A stretch of 37,514 nucleotides of DNA. Source: Lysobacterales bacterium (GTDB lineage Bacteria > Pseudomonadota > Gammaproteobacteria > Xanthomonadales > SZUA-5). Positions 16,344 to 25,029 of this stretch are shown piece after piece. Below the pieces are notes generated by a model that worked only from the letters and a program-made list of their open reading frames with translations, was not told where the DNA came from and ran no database searches. How positions within the stretch are numbered: position 1 is the first letter of the stretch; each line of letters opens with the position of its first letter. Where the stretch lies: positions 1 to 37,514 of the forward strand of contig JALHMH010000043.1 in assembly GCA_022844165.1 (NCBI GenBank), written 5' to 3'. The position numbers and the translations under genes are program-made.

Positions 16344-17045
16344 ATGAACGTTTTCGCCCGCAGCGCGCTGGCGCTGTCCCTGAGTGCGGCTCTGATCGCA
16401 CCTGCCTTCGCTGCCGATGCCTCGCTGAAGACCGAAAAAGACAAAGCCAGCTACATGATCGGCATGACCTTCGGCAAACAGTTGCAGGAAATCAAAGACG
16501 AAGTGGACCTGGCGTTGATCCAGAAAGGCCTGGCCGACAGCATGGGCGGCGGTGCAACGCTGATGACCGATGAAGAAGCGCAGACCGTCAGCAACGACTT
16601 CCGCACCAAGTTGCAAGCCAAGATGCAAGAAAAGCAGAAGGCTGCTGGTGCAGAGAACCAGAAAAAGGCCGACGAATTCCTGGCGAAAAACAAAACAACG
16701 GCTGGCATCAAGAGCACCGAAAGTGGCATGCAGTACCTGGTGATCAAAGAAGGCACCGGCCCGAAGCCCAAAGCGAACGATCAGGTCAAGGTGCACTACA
16801 CCGGCACGTTGATCAATGGCACTAAGTTCGATTCGAGCGTCGATCGTGGCCAACCGGCGACGTTCCCGCTGAACGGCGTCATCGCCGGTTGGACCGAAGC
16901 ACTGCAGTTGATGAATGTTGGCAGCAAGTACAAGCTGTTCATTCCAGGCAAGCTCGCCTACGGCGAAAATGGCCAACCTGCGGGCGGCATTGGCCCGAAT
17001 GAGTTGCTGATTTTCGAAGTCGAGCTGCTGGAAATCCTGAACTAA
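16344..17045 (+). CDS. FKBP-type peptidyl-prolyl cis-trans isomerase, Mip-like
   Basis: A 233-residue periplasmic protein. Residues 1-23 are a signal peptide (MNVFARSALALSLSAALIA...AFA). The N-terminal dimerisation domain follows (YMIGMTFGKQLQEI, a charged helix rich in Lys/Gln), then the FKBP catalytic domain from about residue 125 (QVKVHYTGTLINGTKFDSS, FPLNGVIAGWTEALQLM, KLFIPGKLAYGENG). It isomerises prolyl peptide bonds in envelope proteins. The start at 16344 follows AAGGA; the upstream GTG at 16308 lies before the signal peptide. A perfect stem-loop follows 20 bp after the stop. It is divergent from the ABC-F gene. Confidence 0.94.
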   Translation: MNVFARSALALSLSAALIAPAFAADASLKTEKDKASYMIGMTFGKQLQEIKDEVDLALIQKGLADSMGGGATLMTDEEAQTVSNDFRTKLQAKMQEKQKAAGAENQKKADEFLAKNKTTAGIKSTESGMQYLVIKEGTGPKPKANDQVKVHYTGTLINGTKFDSSVDRGQPATFPLNGVIAGWTEALQLMNVGSKYKLFIPGKLAYGENGQPAGGIGPNELLIFEVELLEILN

Positions 17046-17064
17046 GTTCGAATTGCTGCAAGAA

Positions 17065-17093
17065 GCTCAGCCGGCCGTGTATGCCGGCTGAGC
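17065..17093 (+). terminator. Stem-loop downstream of the FKBP gene
   Basis: GCTCAGCCGGC and GCCGGCTGAGC form a perfect 11-bp stem around a 7-base loop (CGTGTAT), 20 bp after the FKBP stop. No T-run follows, so the hairpin may stop transcription inefficiently or protect the mRNA 3' end. Confidence 0.6.
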
Positions 17094-17191
17094 GATCGTG
17101 CTGGCGACAGTTTGCGAACCGCTGTTTGGGGATGGACCGAATCGGCTCCACATCCCGCGTCATTGATGATCAGCCGCCCATACGACGAATT

Positions 17192-17803
17192 ATGATCCGT
17201 TATTCGCTCTTTGCTTGCGCGACGCTCTTGTCCTTCGATGCGTTTGCCGTTTGCAAGTCTGTTAACGAAGCGAGCGACCTTGAGTGTCGCGTGGAAACCG
17301 AGATTGGACCGGGCCCGGTACCACCCAATGTGTCGGATTTCGAGCTTCGGGTGTCTGCCGATGAGACCGTTCGGCTTGGCGTCTGCTCATCGGCTTCCAA
17401 TCGCGTCCCATTGCCGAGCGTCTACTTCGCCGAATTCCGGGTCGTTAATAGCCAAGGCACGTCGGCGCGGGTCGTGTTTTCTCACGATGTGGTGGGACCT
17501 GACAATGTTCTCGTTGCCGAATGGTTCGACGATGGAATGAGTATGGTCCCTTCTGCGGCAAAGCGTCCCGTGGCCACGATTATCCTGCCGTGTCGAGGTG
17601 ATCCGGTGGTACCGGAAACCTTCGTTCATATGAGAGTAGAAGGCAAGGGCGTTGCGCTTTGGAATCACTCCAGCTCGGCATTCTTCGAATTCTCTGGCGT
17701 CGGCGCCGTCACGGTGTCGCCAGTCGGCCTCTATGTCGAACGATTCGTTGTGGGACCAATGCCGTTTCGTATCGATTCGTTGGTGAGGCTGATCGGGCAG
17801 TAG
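17192..17803 (+). CDS. Hypothetical secreted protein
   Basis: A 203-residue protein of no recognised family. MIRYSLFACATLLSFDAFAVC looks like a signal peptide cleaved near AFA, placing the protein in the periplasm or outside. The mature part is mostly beta-prone, with four cysteines (VCKS, LECRV, GVCSS, LPCRG) that could form two disulfides, and no repeats or catalytic motif. The frame is open from 17081, but that extension overlaps the space just after the FKBP hairpin and lacks a signal peptide, so 17192 is chosen. It stands alone between the FKBP gene and the convergent kinase gene. Confidence 0.6.
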   Translation: MIRYSLFACATLLSFDAFAVCKSVNEASDLECRVETEIGPGPVPPNVSDFELRVSADETVRLGVCSSASNRVPLPSVYFAEFRVVNSQGTSARVVFSHDVVGPDNVLVAEWFDDGMSMVPSAAKRPVATIILPCRGDPVVPETFVHMRVEGKGVALWNHSSSAFFEFSGVGAVTVSPVGLYVERFVVGPMPFRIDSLVRLIGQ

Positions 17804-17822
17804 CGTTCGCGCGGAGCGCTAC
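17800..17822. terminator. Weak stem-loop between convergent genes
   Basis: GTAGCG and CGCTAC can pair around an 11-base loop at the end of the hypothetical gene, in the 91-bp gap facing the kinase 3' end. There is no T-run; it is a bidirectional terminator candidate only. Confidence 0.25.
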
Positions 17823-17894
17823 GCCTTCAGGCTATGACCGCAACGGGTTGAGACGACTGACCAAGCGAGGTCTCAACGCATCGACAGTTTGATA

Positions 17895-20525
17895 TTAACC
17901 GGCTGTTGTGTCGCCAATTCTGGACGAACCCCTCTCCAGACATCGATGCAGTCGCGGAATGGTCTCGTCTCCAGGTTCTTCCGCAGCGATTCTCCGAATG
18001 CTTTCGCGAATTCGCTGTGGCGAGATGTTTTCTGGCGTCAGGCAAGCGAGTTCGGCAAGGGTCTTGTCTCGGGTGAAGACACCTTTTTCACCAAGGGGTT
18101 GCAAGGCGTCGAGCGCAGCCTGAAATCGGGTTCGCGCTGCCTCCGGCTGGTTGGTGTCGGCGTACGCCTGCGCCAGACCGATGCCGAACAGGATCGCGTT
18201 GATGGTCTCGCTGGTGCCGCTGCGAACCGTTTGCTCGTATGCAGCCTGCAATAGCGGTAACGCGGCCTGCGCATCGCCGCGCTGATGCAACAAGAAGCTG
18301 CCGAGGTTAAAACGCATGCCTGCGGTGCGTGGGCTGTCCGCAGGCATCGCAGACTCGCAAATCGCTACCGCCGTTTCGTAGTAGCGTTGCGCTGCATCCG
18401 CGTTGTTCGCCTGTTTTTCAATGTTGCCCAGGCGCGACAGCGAATGGGTCAGCTCGGGGTGCGTAACACCATAAACGCGCGTTTGGACCTTCAGTGCCCA
18501 CAGAGCGAACGTGCGCGCTTCATCCAGCTGGCCGCGAGCGCGCAGCACACTGGCGCGCTGCAGCGCCAGTGTGGCGAGCTGCGGATCGACGCTGTCGTTG
18601 TCCAAGGTCAGCTCGGATGTGATTTCGTCAAGCAGCGCACTTTCCGCCTGAGCGTCGCCGAGCGCGCCATGCGCAAAGGCAAGACGCACGCGCATTTCGC
18701 GCGCCTCCCGCGATTCAGGTCCAAATCGTCGAGAGGCCTCGTCGATCAGCGCCTGGATCTCGGCAATCTGGCGAATCGGTTCTGGTTTCAACTGCTGTTG
18801 GGCGCGCAGCTTAACGATTAGCGCGCGGAAAGCGATGTCGCTGAGCGTGCTGGATGGCATGCTTGCCGACGTAATCGCATCAGCGTGACGGACCGCTGCT
18901 GCATAGTTGCCGCTGCCGAAGGCAATGCGCGCCAGCAACAGTTGTGCGCGATCCGCGTTTTCTCGATCGACAGCCATTGCCAGCGATTCGTTGGCGAGTC
19001 GTTGCGCCGCTGCCCAGTCGCCCAGCGAGAGTTGGATTTCGCTCAGTATGTCCAATAGTCGCCCGCGCGCTGCAGGCTCATCCTGGAGATCCGTTTCCAG
19101 ATCGGCGATGCCACGGTCGACGATACTCTTCGCCGTCAGTTCGCGGCCGCGGGCGACAACCGGATCGGCCTGACGAAACAGGCCACGCAAGAATTCGACC
19201 ACGCGCTCAGATTCCATGCGCCGCGCTTCGGCGTCATCGCGTGCGTGACGTAGATCGTTCGCCTGCAGCCACAGGGCCACGACCGAGGCCATTACTGTGG
19301 TTGTTGTCAATGCGATGAGTCCGGCAGCCACGCGATGTCGTTTGAGAAAACGGCGCGAGCGATACCACCTCTCTCCACTGCGCGCGGCGATTGGCCGCGA
19401 ATCCAGTATCGCCGCCAGATCGTCGGCGAAAGCTTGTGCGGTCGCGTAGCGATGTTGCGGCTCTTTGCGCAAGGCCCGCGCCAGTACTGTGTCGATATCG
19501 CCCTTGAGAAATCGCAGCACCTGGGCTGGCGAAGCGCGTCGTTCGGCGGCGATCTGTGCCTGGCGTTGCACAGATAGATCTGAAAATCGCTGGCTGGCCA
19601 GGGGTGGAACTTTATGCAAGGCGTGGTCCAGCGCGTCCGGGACCGACAAGTCCTGAAACTCCAGAGGTGGCGCGCCGCAGAGCAGTTCGTAGACCAACGC
19701 AGCGACGGCATAAACGTCCGTGGCGGCACTGCTCAATTGCCCACGAATCTGTTCGGGCGCTGCGCACGCCAGCGAAAAGTAGCGCTGCCCGTCAGCCGTC
19801 GATGCCGCACCCTCGTCGAGTGCCTTGCCGATTCCGAAATCCAGAATGCGTGGCTGCCCGCTGGCATCAACCAGAATATTGGCTGCCTTGATGTCGCGAT
19901 GGACCACCAGGCGCTCGTGTGCGTACTGCAAACCCGCCAGCAGCGCAAGCGCCGCGCGCACGCGAGAAACCAAAGGCCAGCGCTGGCGCGCACAATGATC
20001 GGAGATCGTTTCGCCCGCGACGTACTCCATGGCCAGATATGGACGCTCCGCCGAATCGCCAACATCAACGAGGCGAGCGATCGCCGGATGGTCGAGACTG
20101 GCAAGAATGGCGCGCTCTTGACGGAATCTGGCCATCGCTGCGGGCGCCGCGCGGCGATTCGGCAGTTTGATCGCAACGTGCTGTTGGCGCTCCTCGATTT
20201 GGCGCGTTGCCAGATAGACCTGACCCATTCCACCCGCGCCGAGCAAGCGGACGATCTGGAAAGGACCGATCATGGATCCCGCGGGCAAGGTGTCTTGTTC
20301 GTCCGCGAATTCGCGCAGCTCGGCACCGACGGCTGCAACCACGGCGGAGCCCGTGTGTTCCGCCGCGCGGTCGTGTGCGGAGAAAAGGCGCTGCAAAACG
20401 TCAATCACTTCCGGCGGATCGGTCAACGCGGCGATCGCAATTTGACGTTCTTCGCGCGGCGTTTCGATCAGCGAATCGAACAGCAGCGCTGCCTTCTGCC
20501 AGAAATCGACACCGGGTGTGCTCAC
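17895..20525 (-). CDS. Transmembrane Ser/Thr protein kinase with C-terminal TPR-like region
   Basis: An 876-residue Hanks-type kinase. The kinase domain spans about residues 86-375: GAGGMGQVYLA (96-106), VAIK with catalytic K120, HRDIKAANIL (209-218), DFGIG (229-233) and APEQIRG. All catalytic residues are present, so it should be active. A Lys/Arg-rich stretch precedes a single membrane segment at about 399-420 (VAAGLIALTTTTVMASVVALWL). The remaining 450 residues are helical TPR-like repeats, predicted outside the inner membrane, possibly as a sensor. The start is GTG, overlapping the ECF sigma stop (GTGA), so the two are co-translated. An N-terminal 85-residue helical segment precedes the kinase. 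The pairing suggests the sigma factor is the substrate. Confidence 0.93.
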   Translation of the reverse strand: MSTPGVDFWQKAALLFDSLIETPREERQIAIAALTDPPEVIDVLQRLFSAHDRAAEHTGSAVVAAVGAELREFADEQDTLPAGSMIGPFQIVRLLGAGGMGQVYLATRQIEERQQHVAIKLPNRRAAPAAMARFRQERAILASLDHPAIARLVDVGDSAERPYLAMEYVAGETISDHCARQRWPLVSRVRAALALLAGLQYAHERLVVHRDIKAANILVDASGQPRILDFGIGKALDEGAASTADGQRYFSLACAAPEQIRGQLSSAATDVYAVAALVYELLCGAPPLEFQDLSVPDALDHALHKVPPLASQRFSDLSVQRQAQIAAERRASPAQVLRFLKGDIDTVLARALRKEPQHRYATAQAFADDLAAILDSRPIAARSGERWYRSRRFLKRHRVAAGLIALTTTTVMASVVALWLQANDLRHARDDAEARRMESERVVEFLRGLFRQADPVVARGRELTAKSIVDRGIADLETDLQDEPAARGRLLDILSEIQLSLGDWAAAQRLANESLAMAVDRENADRAQLLLARIAFGSGNYAAAVRHADAITSASMPSSTLSDIAFRALIVKLRAQQQLKPEPIRQIAEIQALIDEASRRFGPESREAREMRVRLAFAHGALGDAQAESALLDEITSELTLDNDSVDPQLATLALQRASVLRARGQLDEARTFALWALKVQTRVYGVTHPELTHSLSRLGNIEKQANNADAAQRYYETAVAICESAMPADSPRTAGMRFNLGSFLLHQRGDAQAALPLLQAAYEQTVRSGTSETINAILFGIGLAQAYADTNQPEAARTRFQAALDALQPLGEKGVFTRDKTLAELACLTPENISPQRIRESIRRIAAEEPGDETIPRLHRCLERGSSRIGDTTAG

Positions 20526-21103
20526 GTCGCCGCTGGGTCGGACAAGCGATCGTGCAAGAAGGCGACCGCAAATTGCCAGTCGCGTTTAACGGTAGTCAAA
20601 GAGCGACCCGTCGCGTCCGCAACTTCTTCGAGCGTCAAACCCGAGAAGTAGCGCATCTCGACGACCTGCGCGGCCCGCGATTGCACCGCCTCCAACTGCG
20701 TGATTGCCTGGTCCAGTGCCAGCAAGTCGATTGCATCCAGTGGTTTTCGATCGGACTCTTCGACCGCGTGGCTAAGGCTGACATGTTCCCAGTCAGAGCC
20801 GCGTTTCTCTGCACTGCGCTCACGAATCTGATCGATCAACACACGACGTATGATGCGCGCCGAAATGGCGAAAAAATGCGCACGGTTCGCAAACTGCAAT
20901 TCGCGCTGATCGCGCAACCTCACATAGGATTCGTTGACCAGCTCGGTGACCGAGTAAGCGCCAGCGCTACGGTCGGACATGCGCTGCGCCGCAATTTGTT
21001 TGAGCACAGGATACACGGTCTGCATCAGCGTCGATTCTGCGCCCGCATCGCCCTCGCGCCAACGGGCAAGTAATTGCGTTACGTCGGTGCGATTGGAAAG
21101 CAT
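20522..21103 (-). CDS. ECF RNA polymerase sigma factor (kinase-associated type)
   Basis: A 193-residue ECF sigma factor of the TIGR02999-like group. Region 2 lies at about residues 30-95 (SVTELVNESYVRLRD, AHFFAISARIIRRVLIDQIR) and region 4 at about 130-190 (QVVEMRYFSGLTLEEVADATGRSLTTVKRDWQFA, a helix-turn-helix for the -35 element). No anti-sigma gene is adjacent; instead a Ser/Thr kinase overlaps its stop. In the ECF43 group, known from EcfP-PknT of Vibrio parahaemolyticus, kinase phosphorylation of region 2 switches the sigma factor on. T53 in SVTELVNES lies in region 2 where acidic residues are usual, so it is a candidate site (inference). The start at 21103 (MLSNRTDVTQLL) is preferred over 21175, which would place the start upstream of the promoter candidate. 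Confidence 0.92.
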   Translation of the reverse strand: MLSNRTDVTQLLARWREGDAGAESTLMQTVYPVLKQIAAQRMSDRSAGAYSVTELVNESYVRLRDQRELQFANRAHFFAISARIIRRVLIDQIRERSAEKRGSDWEHVSLSHAVEESDRKPLDAIDLLALDQAITQLEAVQSRAAQVVEMRYFSGLTLEEVADATGRSLTTVKRDWQFAVAFLHDRLSDPAAT

Positions 21104-21147
21104 ATCGATCCCAGTCAGGTCGAGGTTAGAGGCGAGTTGCGGAGTCA

Positions 21148-21172
21148 GACGAGATCGGGTCAACCAGGTTCC
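21148..21172 (-). promoter_or_regulatory. ECF-type promoter candidate
   Basis: On the minus strand, GGAAC (21172-21168), a 16-bp spacer and CGTC (21151-21148) match the common ECF promoter layout. Transcription would start near 21141, about 38 bp before the sigma-factor ATG. This suggests autoregulation by the encoded sigma factor or control by another ECF factor. Confidence 0.5.
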
Positions 21173-21410
21173 CAAAAGCTCGATCGAAATAATGATGGGC
21201 CGTATCTACGCTCTTTCCCGCGTTCAGCCGTCAGATTATGTGAGATTTGCGCGTGCACATCAAAGCAGGCGTCGGCGTAAGCGAGCCCCGAGCGGCGATA
21301 CCCTTTGACGATGGCAGGTGCGTCGACTCACTGATGGCCTCAGATGCAAGGGCATGGCATCGAAGAGCTGAGTTACCGCAGTAGGCAAACTGAAGATCGG
21401 CGGCCCAAAA

Positions 21411-21435
21411 GTCGCCCCGAGGGGTTCGGGGCGAC
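21411..21435 (-). terminator. Rho-independent terminator of the S9 peptidase gene
   Basis: GTCGCCCCG and CGGGGCGAC form a perfect 9-bp GC-rich stem around a 7-base loop. On the minus strand it is followed by TTTT and lies about 15 bp past the peptidase stop codon. This is the most convincing intrinsic terminator in the window. Confidence 0.8.
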
Positions 21436-21449
21436 CTATTGCAGTTAAC

Positions 21450-23369
21450 TTAATTCGAGCCTTTGAGGTGCTTGTCCAGGAACTTGAGCACGGCCGCATA
21501 GCCGCGGCTCTCGTTCTCTCGTTTCACGAACCCATGGCCCTCGTCGGGAAATACGACGTATTCCACGGGTACGTTGTTGGCCTTGACGGCAGCGACGATT
21601 TCATCGCTTTCGACCTGCAGAACACGAGGATCGTTGGCGCCTTGCAATACGATCAACGGTTTGGTGATGTTTTTGGCATGGAACAGCGGGCTGATACGCA
21701 TCAGACGTTCTTTGTCCTTCTGCGGATGGCCCAGTTCGGCATACAGCGCATCGCGCTGCGCTTCCCACCACGGCGGAATGCTCTCGAGCGTACGCAGCCA
21801 GTTTGCGACGCCGAAGATGTTAACGCCGACTTTGAATTCGTCTGGTCGGAACGCAAGCGCTGCCAGCGTCATGTAACCGCCGTAACTGCCGCCAGCGATC
21901 CCAATACGATCTGGATCGACCTTGCCGGTTGCGATCAGCATGCCCTTGCTGGCGACCACGTCATCGAGATCCGCCTCGCCATGTTTTTGGTCATCGGCCG
22001 CAAAAAACGTCTTCCCATAGCCAGAGCTGCCGCGATTGTTGATCGCGTACACGGCATAGCCGTGATTGACGAGGTATTGCACGAGCGCCGAATAGTTCAA
22101 GCGCGACTGCCCACCCGGGCCACCGTGTACCCAAACGACCGCAGGCACCTTGTTTGCAGCGCTTGCTTCCTTCGGCCAGTACATGATGCCCGGGATCTCA
22201 AGGCCATCGTAACTGGCGAAACGAACCACTTCGCCCTCCACCAGATCCTTTGGATCGACAGCTGGGTTCAGCGAAGACACCAGTTCGCGCGCGTCGCCAC
22301 CGATCTGTGCGCTCCAAAGCGATCCTGGCGTACGTGAACTTGCAACATAAAACGCCAACTGATTGCCGGTCTGGCCGAAAACGGCTGAGGTCACATCGCC
22401 CGCCGGAACGGCCGGCAAGCTCACGGGCTGCCATGTCTGTGCTTCGAGCAGCGTCAGCTCCGTGCGTGCGTCGGCATTGACGTAAACCAGAAGAAGCCGG
22501 TCATCCGGAGAATACGTGGCGCCCACAACATCCCATGAGGGCGCAAAGACCACGCTGCGCTCGCCGCTCTGAAGATTCAGGCGAACCAGTTTGCTGAATT
22601 CCGCATCGCGATTGCTGGTGATCAACAAATCGCCGCCTGGCATAAATGCAACAGCGCTATTCGCTTCGATCGCTTCGCTCTCCGTCAAATTGCGCGACTG
22701 GCCGGTGCTGCGGTCATGCAGGACGATATCGATGTCGTTTGTCGTGTTCGGCTTTTCCAAAGCGATGTAGCGTTTGTCGCGGCTCACCGCCGCTGGGAAC
22801 ATGCCGCTCTCGTTCTTGAAAAAGAGCGTGCGTTCGTAACTGTCGATGTCGTATTCGTAAGCATCGAAGTAACGCTGATCGCGTTCGTTCGTGCAGATGA
22901 AGAACGAGCGATCGTCTTCTGCGAAATCGCAGAACATAGCGCGATGTTTGTCGCCAGGCGTCAGATCTTTCAATGTGCCATCGAGTTGCCGCACGTACAC
23001 ATGCGACAATTCGTTGCCGCCCTGGTCGGCGGTGATCAACAGGCGCTCGTCATCCGGGAAGTAGCTCACGACGTATTGCGCATCAGTGCTCGAGCTGGTC
23101 AGCGCGCTCGGCTCTCCTCCCTGAAACGGCACTTGATAGACATTAACGACACCCGAGGCGTTCGAGGAAAACGCGACTTTCGAACCATCCGGCGAGATCG
23201 AAGCGCCGTTCAATCGCAGGTTAGACAGCAGGGTGTCGATTTCGTAACGCTTGGGCTGCTGCACGACTGGCGCAGGCATCGCCTCGGGTTTCGGTGGCGG
23301 TGTGTCTTGACCACAGGCCACCACAGTCAGGGCGCATATCGCAAGAGTCCAAAAACGCATCGGCATCAT
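21450..23369 (-). CDS. S9 family prolyl oligopeptidase-like lipoprotein
   Basis: A 639-residue exported peptidase. The N-terminus has a lipoprotein signal with lipobox LTVVAC (C19), so the protein is probably lipid-anchored in the periplasm. The middle contains beta-propeller repeats of the TolB/DPP type (SPDGSKVAFSS, YSPDDRLLLVYV, QTGNQLAFYVAS). The C-terminal alpha/beta-hydrolase domain has the serine nucleophile in GGSYGGYMTLAAL, aspartate in GANDPRV and histidine in DEGHGF, a complete triad. It should cleave short proline-containing or similar peptides. The frame is open to 23564, but the lipoprotein signal sets the start at 23369 (or 23366/23360, ATG codons nearby). It is divergent from the ATP synthase operon. 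Confidence 0.9.
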   Translation of the reverse strand: MMPMRFWTLAICALTVVACGQDTPPPKPEAMPAPVVQQPKRYEIDTLLSNLRLNGASISPDGSKVAFSSNASGVVNVYQVPFQGGEPSALTSSSTDAQYVVSYFPDDERLLITADQGGNELSHVYVRQLDGTLKDLTPGDKHRAMFCDFAEDDRSFFICTNERDQRYFDAYEYDIDSYERTLFFKNESGMFPAAVSRDKRYIALEKPNTTNDIDIVLHDRSTGQSRNLTESEAIEANSAVAFMPGGDLLITSNRDAEFSKLVRLNLQSGERSVVFAPSWDVVGATYSPDDRLLLVYVNADARTELTLLEAQTWQPVSLPAVPAGDVTSAVFGQTGNQLAFYVASSRTPGSLWSAQIGGDARELVSSLNPAVDPKDLVEGEVVRFASYDGLEIPGIMYWPKEASAANKVPAVVWVHGGPGGQSRLNYSALVQYLVNHGYAVYAINNRGSSGYGKTFFAADDQKHGEADLDDVVASKGMLIATGKVDPDRIGIAGGSYGGYMTLAALAFRPDEFKVGVNIFGVANWLRTLESIPPWWEAQRDALYAELGHPQKDKERLMRISPLFHAKNITKPLIVLQGANDPRVLQVESDEIVAAVKANNVPVEYVVFPDEGHGFVKRENESRGYAAVLKFLDKHLKGSN

Positions 23370-23676
23370 CCGGAACGAAGAAGCTTCGCAGAATGCCAGT
23401 TGTCGTTCGTCCTTGCTAAGGCCGATCGTCATCCGGCACAGACAATTCCGGATGTCGCTAATTCCCCAGGGTCGCGGCGAGCATGTGTCAATGCTCCCGC
23501 CGAATGCCGATTGAGACGCGGAGTAGAGCCTTGGCTCCACAAATGTTGCATCAGCACGTGACAAAACGGTGTCTCAGAGCTTGCGACGCACGAAAAAGCC
23601 AACCTATACTTCCGCTGATTTTTACGGGTCCACCCGCGGCGCTGGTGACATCGCACCGCAGCCTTGAGAACTCAGC
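23370..23676. other. Divergent promoter region, S9 peptidase / atp operon
   Basis: A 307-bp gap with no convincing gene. It must hold promoters in both directions; a sigma-70 candidate for the atp operon is given separately. No strong minus-strand promoter for the peptidase gene is apparent. Confidence 0.6.
23581..23610 (+). promoter_or_regulatory. Sigma-70 promoter candidate for the atp operon
   Basis: TTGCGA (23581-23586), an 18-bp spacer and TATACT (23605-23610) lie about 65 bp before the atpI start codon. Four of six and five of six bases match the -35 and -10 consensus. Confidence 0.5.
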
Positions 23677-24048
23677 ATGCACGATCCATTCGCCGCAAGT
23701 CGCCGCTTGGCGCAGCGGGTTTTGATTGCGCAGTTGGGCGTTTCGCTGATCGCAGCGTTGATTGCTTTTGCAGCAGACCAGCGTTGGCAGATCGGATTGG
23801 CGACGATCTGGGGCGGCACAGCTGTGGCTGTTGCGCATGGCGTCTTTGCACTGATGCAACTGCGCGGCGGCATCGCTAATGTGCCAACGCTGGCGCGACG
23901 GTTCTTCGCGGCAGCGGCATGGAAGTGGGTGGTGTTGTTTGGACTGTTCGCAACGGGATTGAGCCTTGATCTGTCCGCGCCCGCGATGCTGGCGGGTCTG
24001 GTTGTGGCACTGATCACAGGAATTGGGGCGTTGTTACGTTATGGCTAA
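23677..24048 (+). CDS. atpI: ATP synthase subunit I (AtpI-like)
   Basis: A 123-residue membrane protein with four predicted hydrophobic segments (VLIAQLGVSLIAALIAFAA, IGLATIWGGTAVAVAHGVF, FFAAAAWKWVVLFGLFATGL, PAMLAGLVVALITGIGAL). It is recognised by its first place in the operon and by the WKWVVLFGLF segment common to AtpI of proteobacteria. AtpI is thought to assist assembly of the c-ring; it is not part of the working enzyme. The gene overlaps atpB by 8 bp, so translation is probably coupled. Confidence 0.85.
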   Translation: MHDPFAASRRLAQRVLIAQLGVSLIAALIAFAADQRWQIGLATIWGGTAVAVAHGVFALMQLRGGIANVPTLARRFFAAAAWKWVVLFGLFATGLSLDLSAPAMLAGLVVALITGIGALLRYG

Positions 24049-24883
24049 CTGGATGGCTCTCATCAACGCCGCCGAAGGTGGCGGTTCGATGACCGACTAC
24101 ATCGCGCACCATTTGGTGCACTTGAAGTGGAAGCTTGGCGAGCATCCGTTCATGACGGTGCATATCGACAGCGTTTTCTTCAAGTTTCTCGCGGCGTTCG
24201 TGTTTTTGTTTGTGTTCCTTCGCGTGGCGCGCAAGTCGACCTCGGGCGTGCCGGGCAAATTGCAGTGCGCTATTGAGATGATCGTCGAGTTTGTCGACGG
24301 CCTCGTCAAGGAGACCTTTCACGGTCACAGCAAACTGATTGCGCCTTTGGCCATCACCATCTTTGGCCTCGTGTTCTTGATGAATTTTATGGACATGGTT
24401 CCGGTCGATTGGTTGCCAGCCAGTGCGCACGCGGCGGGTATCGAATATCTACGTGTGGTGCCCACCGCCGATATCAACACAACCATCGGTATGGCGCTGT
24501 GCGTCTTTCTTTTGATTCAGTACTTCGGCATCAAGCACAAAGGCGTGGGTGGCTTTTTCAAGGAGTTCGTGACGGCACCCTTTGGCCCCAAGGGCGCGCC
24601 CGCGAATTTGTTGTTGCGCCTGATCGAAGAGGCCGTGCGACCACTCTCGTTGAGCTTGCGTCTGTTCGGCAATCTGTATGCGGGCGAGTTGATCTTCATT
24701 CTGATCGCGGTCATGACACTCGGAGCGACGATGGATGCCTTGTCGACCTACATCATGGCGCCGATGCAATTCATCGCTGGTTTTGTGTGGACCGCTTTCC
24801 ACATTTTGGTGATCACTTTGCAGGCCTTCATCTTCATGATGCTGACGATCGTCTATCTCAGCATGGCAGCGGAACACCATTGA
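24041..24883 (+). CDS. atpB: ATP synthase F0 subunit a
   Basis: A 280-residue polytopic membrane protein, the stator of the proton channel. The essential arginine is R207 in SLRLFGNLYAGELIF, with GNLYAGE conserved, and IAHHLVHL is present near the N-terminus. Several hydrophobic helices are visible. The ATG at 24041 overlaps the atpI stop by 8 bp; an internal ATG at 24089 (MTDYIAHH) is an alternative. A 146-bp gap to atpE follows, containing three copies of ACCAAGA-like heptamers (24994-25013). Confidence 0.96.
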   Translation: MANWMALINAAEGGGSMTDYIAHHLVHLKWKLGEHPFMTVHIDSVFFKFLAAFVFLFVFLRVARKSTSGVPGKLQCAIEMIVEFVDGLVKETFHGHSKLIAPLAITIFGLVFLMNFMDMVPVDWLPASAHAAGIEYLRVVPTADINTTIGMALCVFLLIQYFGIKHKGVGGFFKEFVTAPFGPKGAPANLLLRLIEEAVRPLSLSLRLFGNLYAGELIFILIAVMTLGATMDALSTYIMAPMQFIAGFVWTAFHILVITLQAFIFMMLTIVYLSMAAEHH

Positions 24884-24993
24884 TTTGATGGTATCTGGTT
24901 GTCTTGTGCACCCAGTTACGGATGAGTTTTGAACGAGCGGTTTTGTCAGGGGTCGTCGGTGTCGTTCTGCCGCCCGCTCAGATAAAGCCAACT

Positions 24994-25013
24994 ACCAAGA
25001 ACCAAGAACCAAG
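24994..25013 (+). repeat. Heptamer tandem repeat before atpE
   Basis: ACCAAGA repeats nearly three times in tandem in the atpB-atpE spacer, ending 16 bp before the atpE start and just before its GGAG ribosome-binding site. It may be a simple slippage repeat, with a possible effect on leader structure. Confidence 0.6.
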
Positions 25014-25029
25014 CTAAACGGAGTGAACG

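Noticed and set aside
19614..20651. A 345-codon plus-strand frame opposite the kinase
   Set aside because: It is antisense to the conserved kinase domain, with His/Arg/Gln-rich composition typical of a shadow frame.
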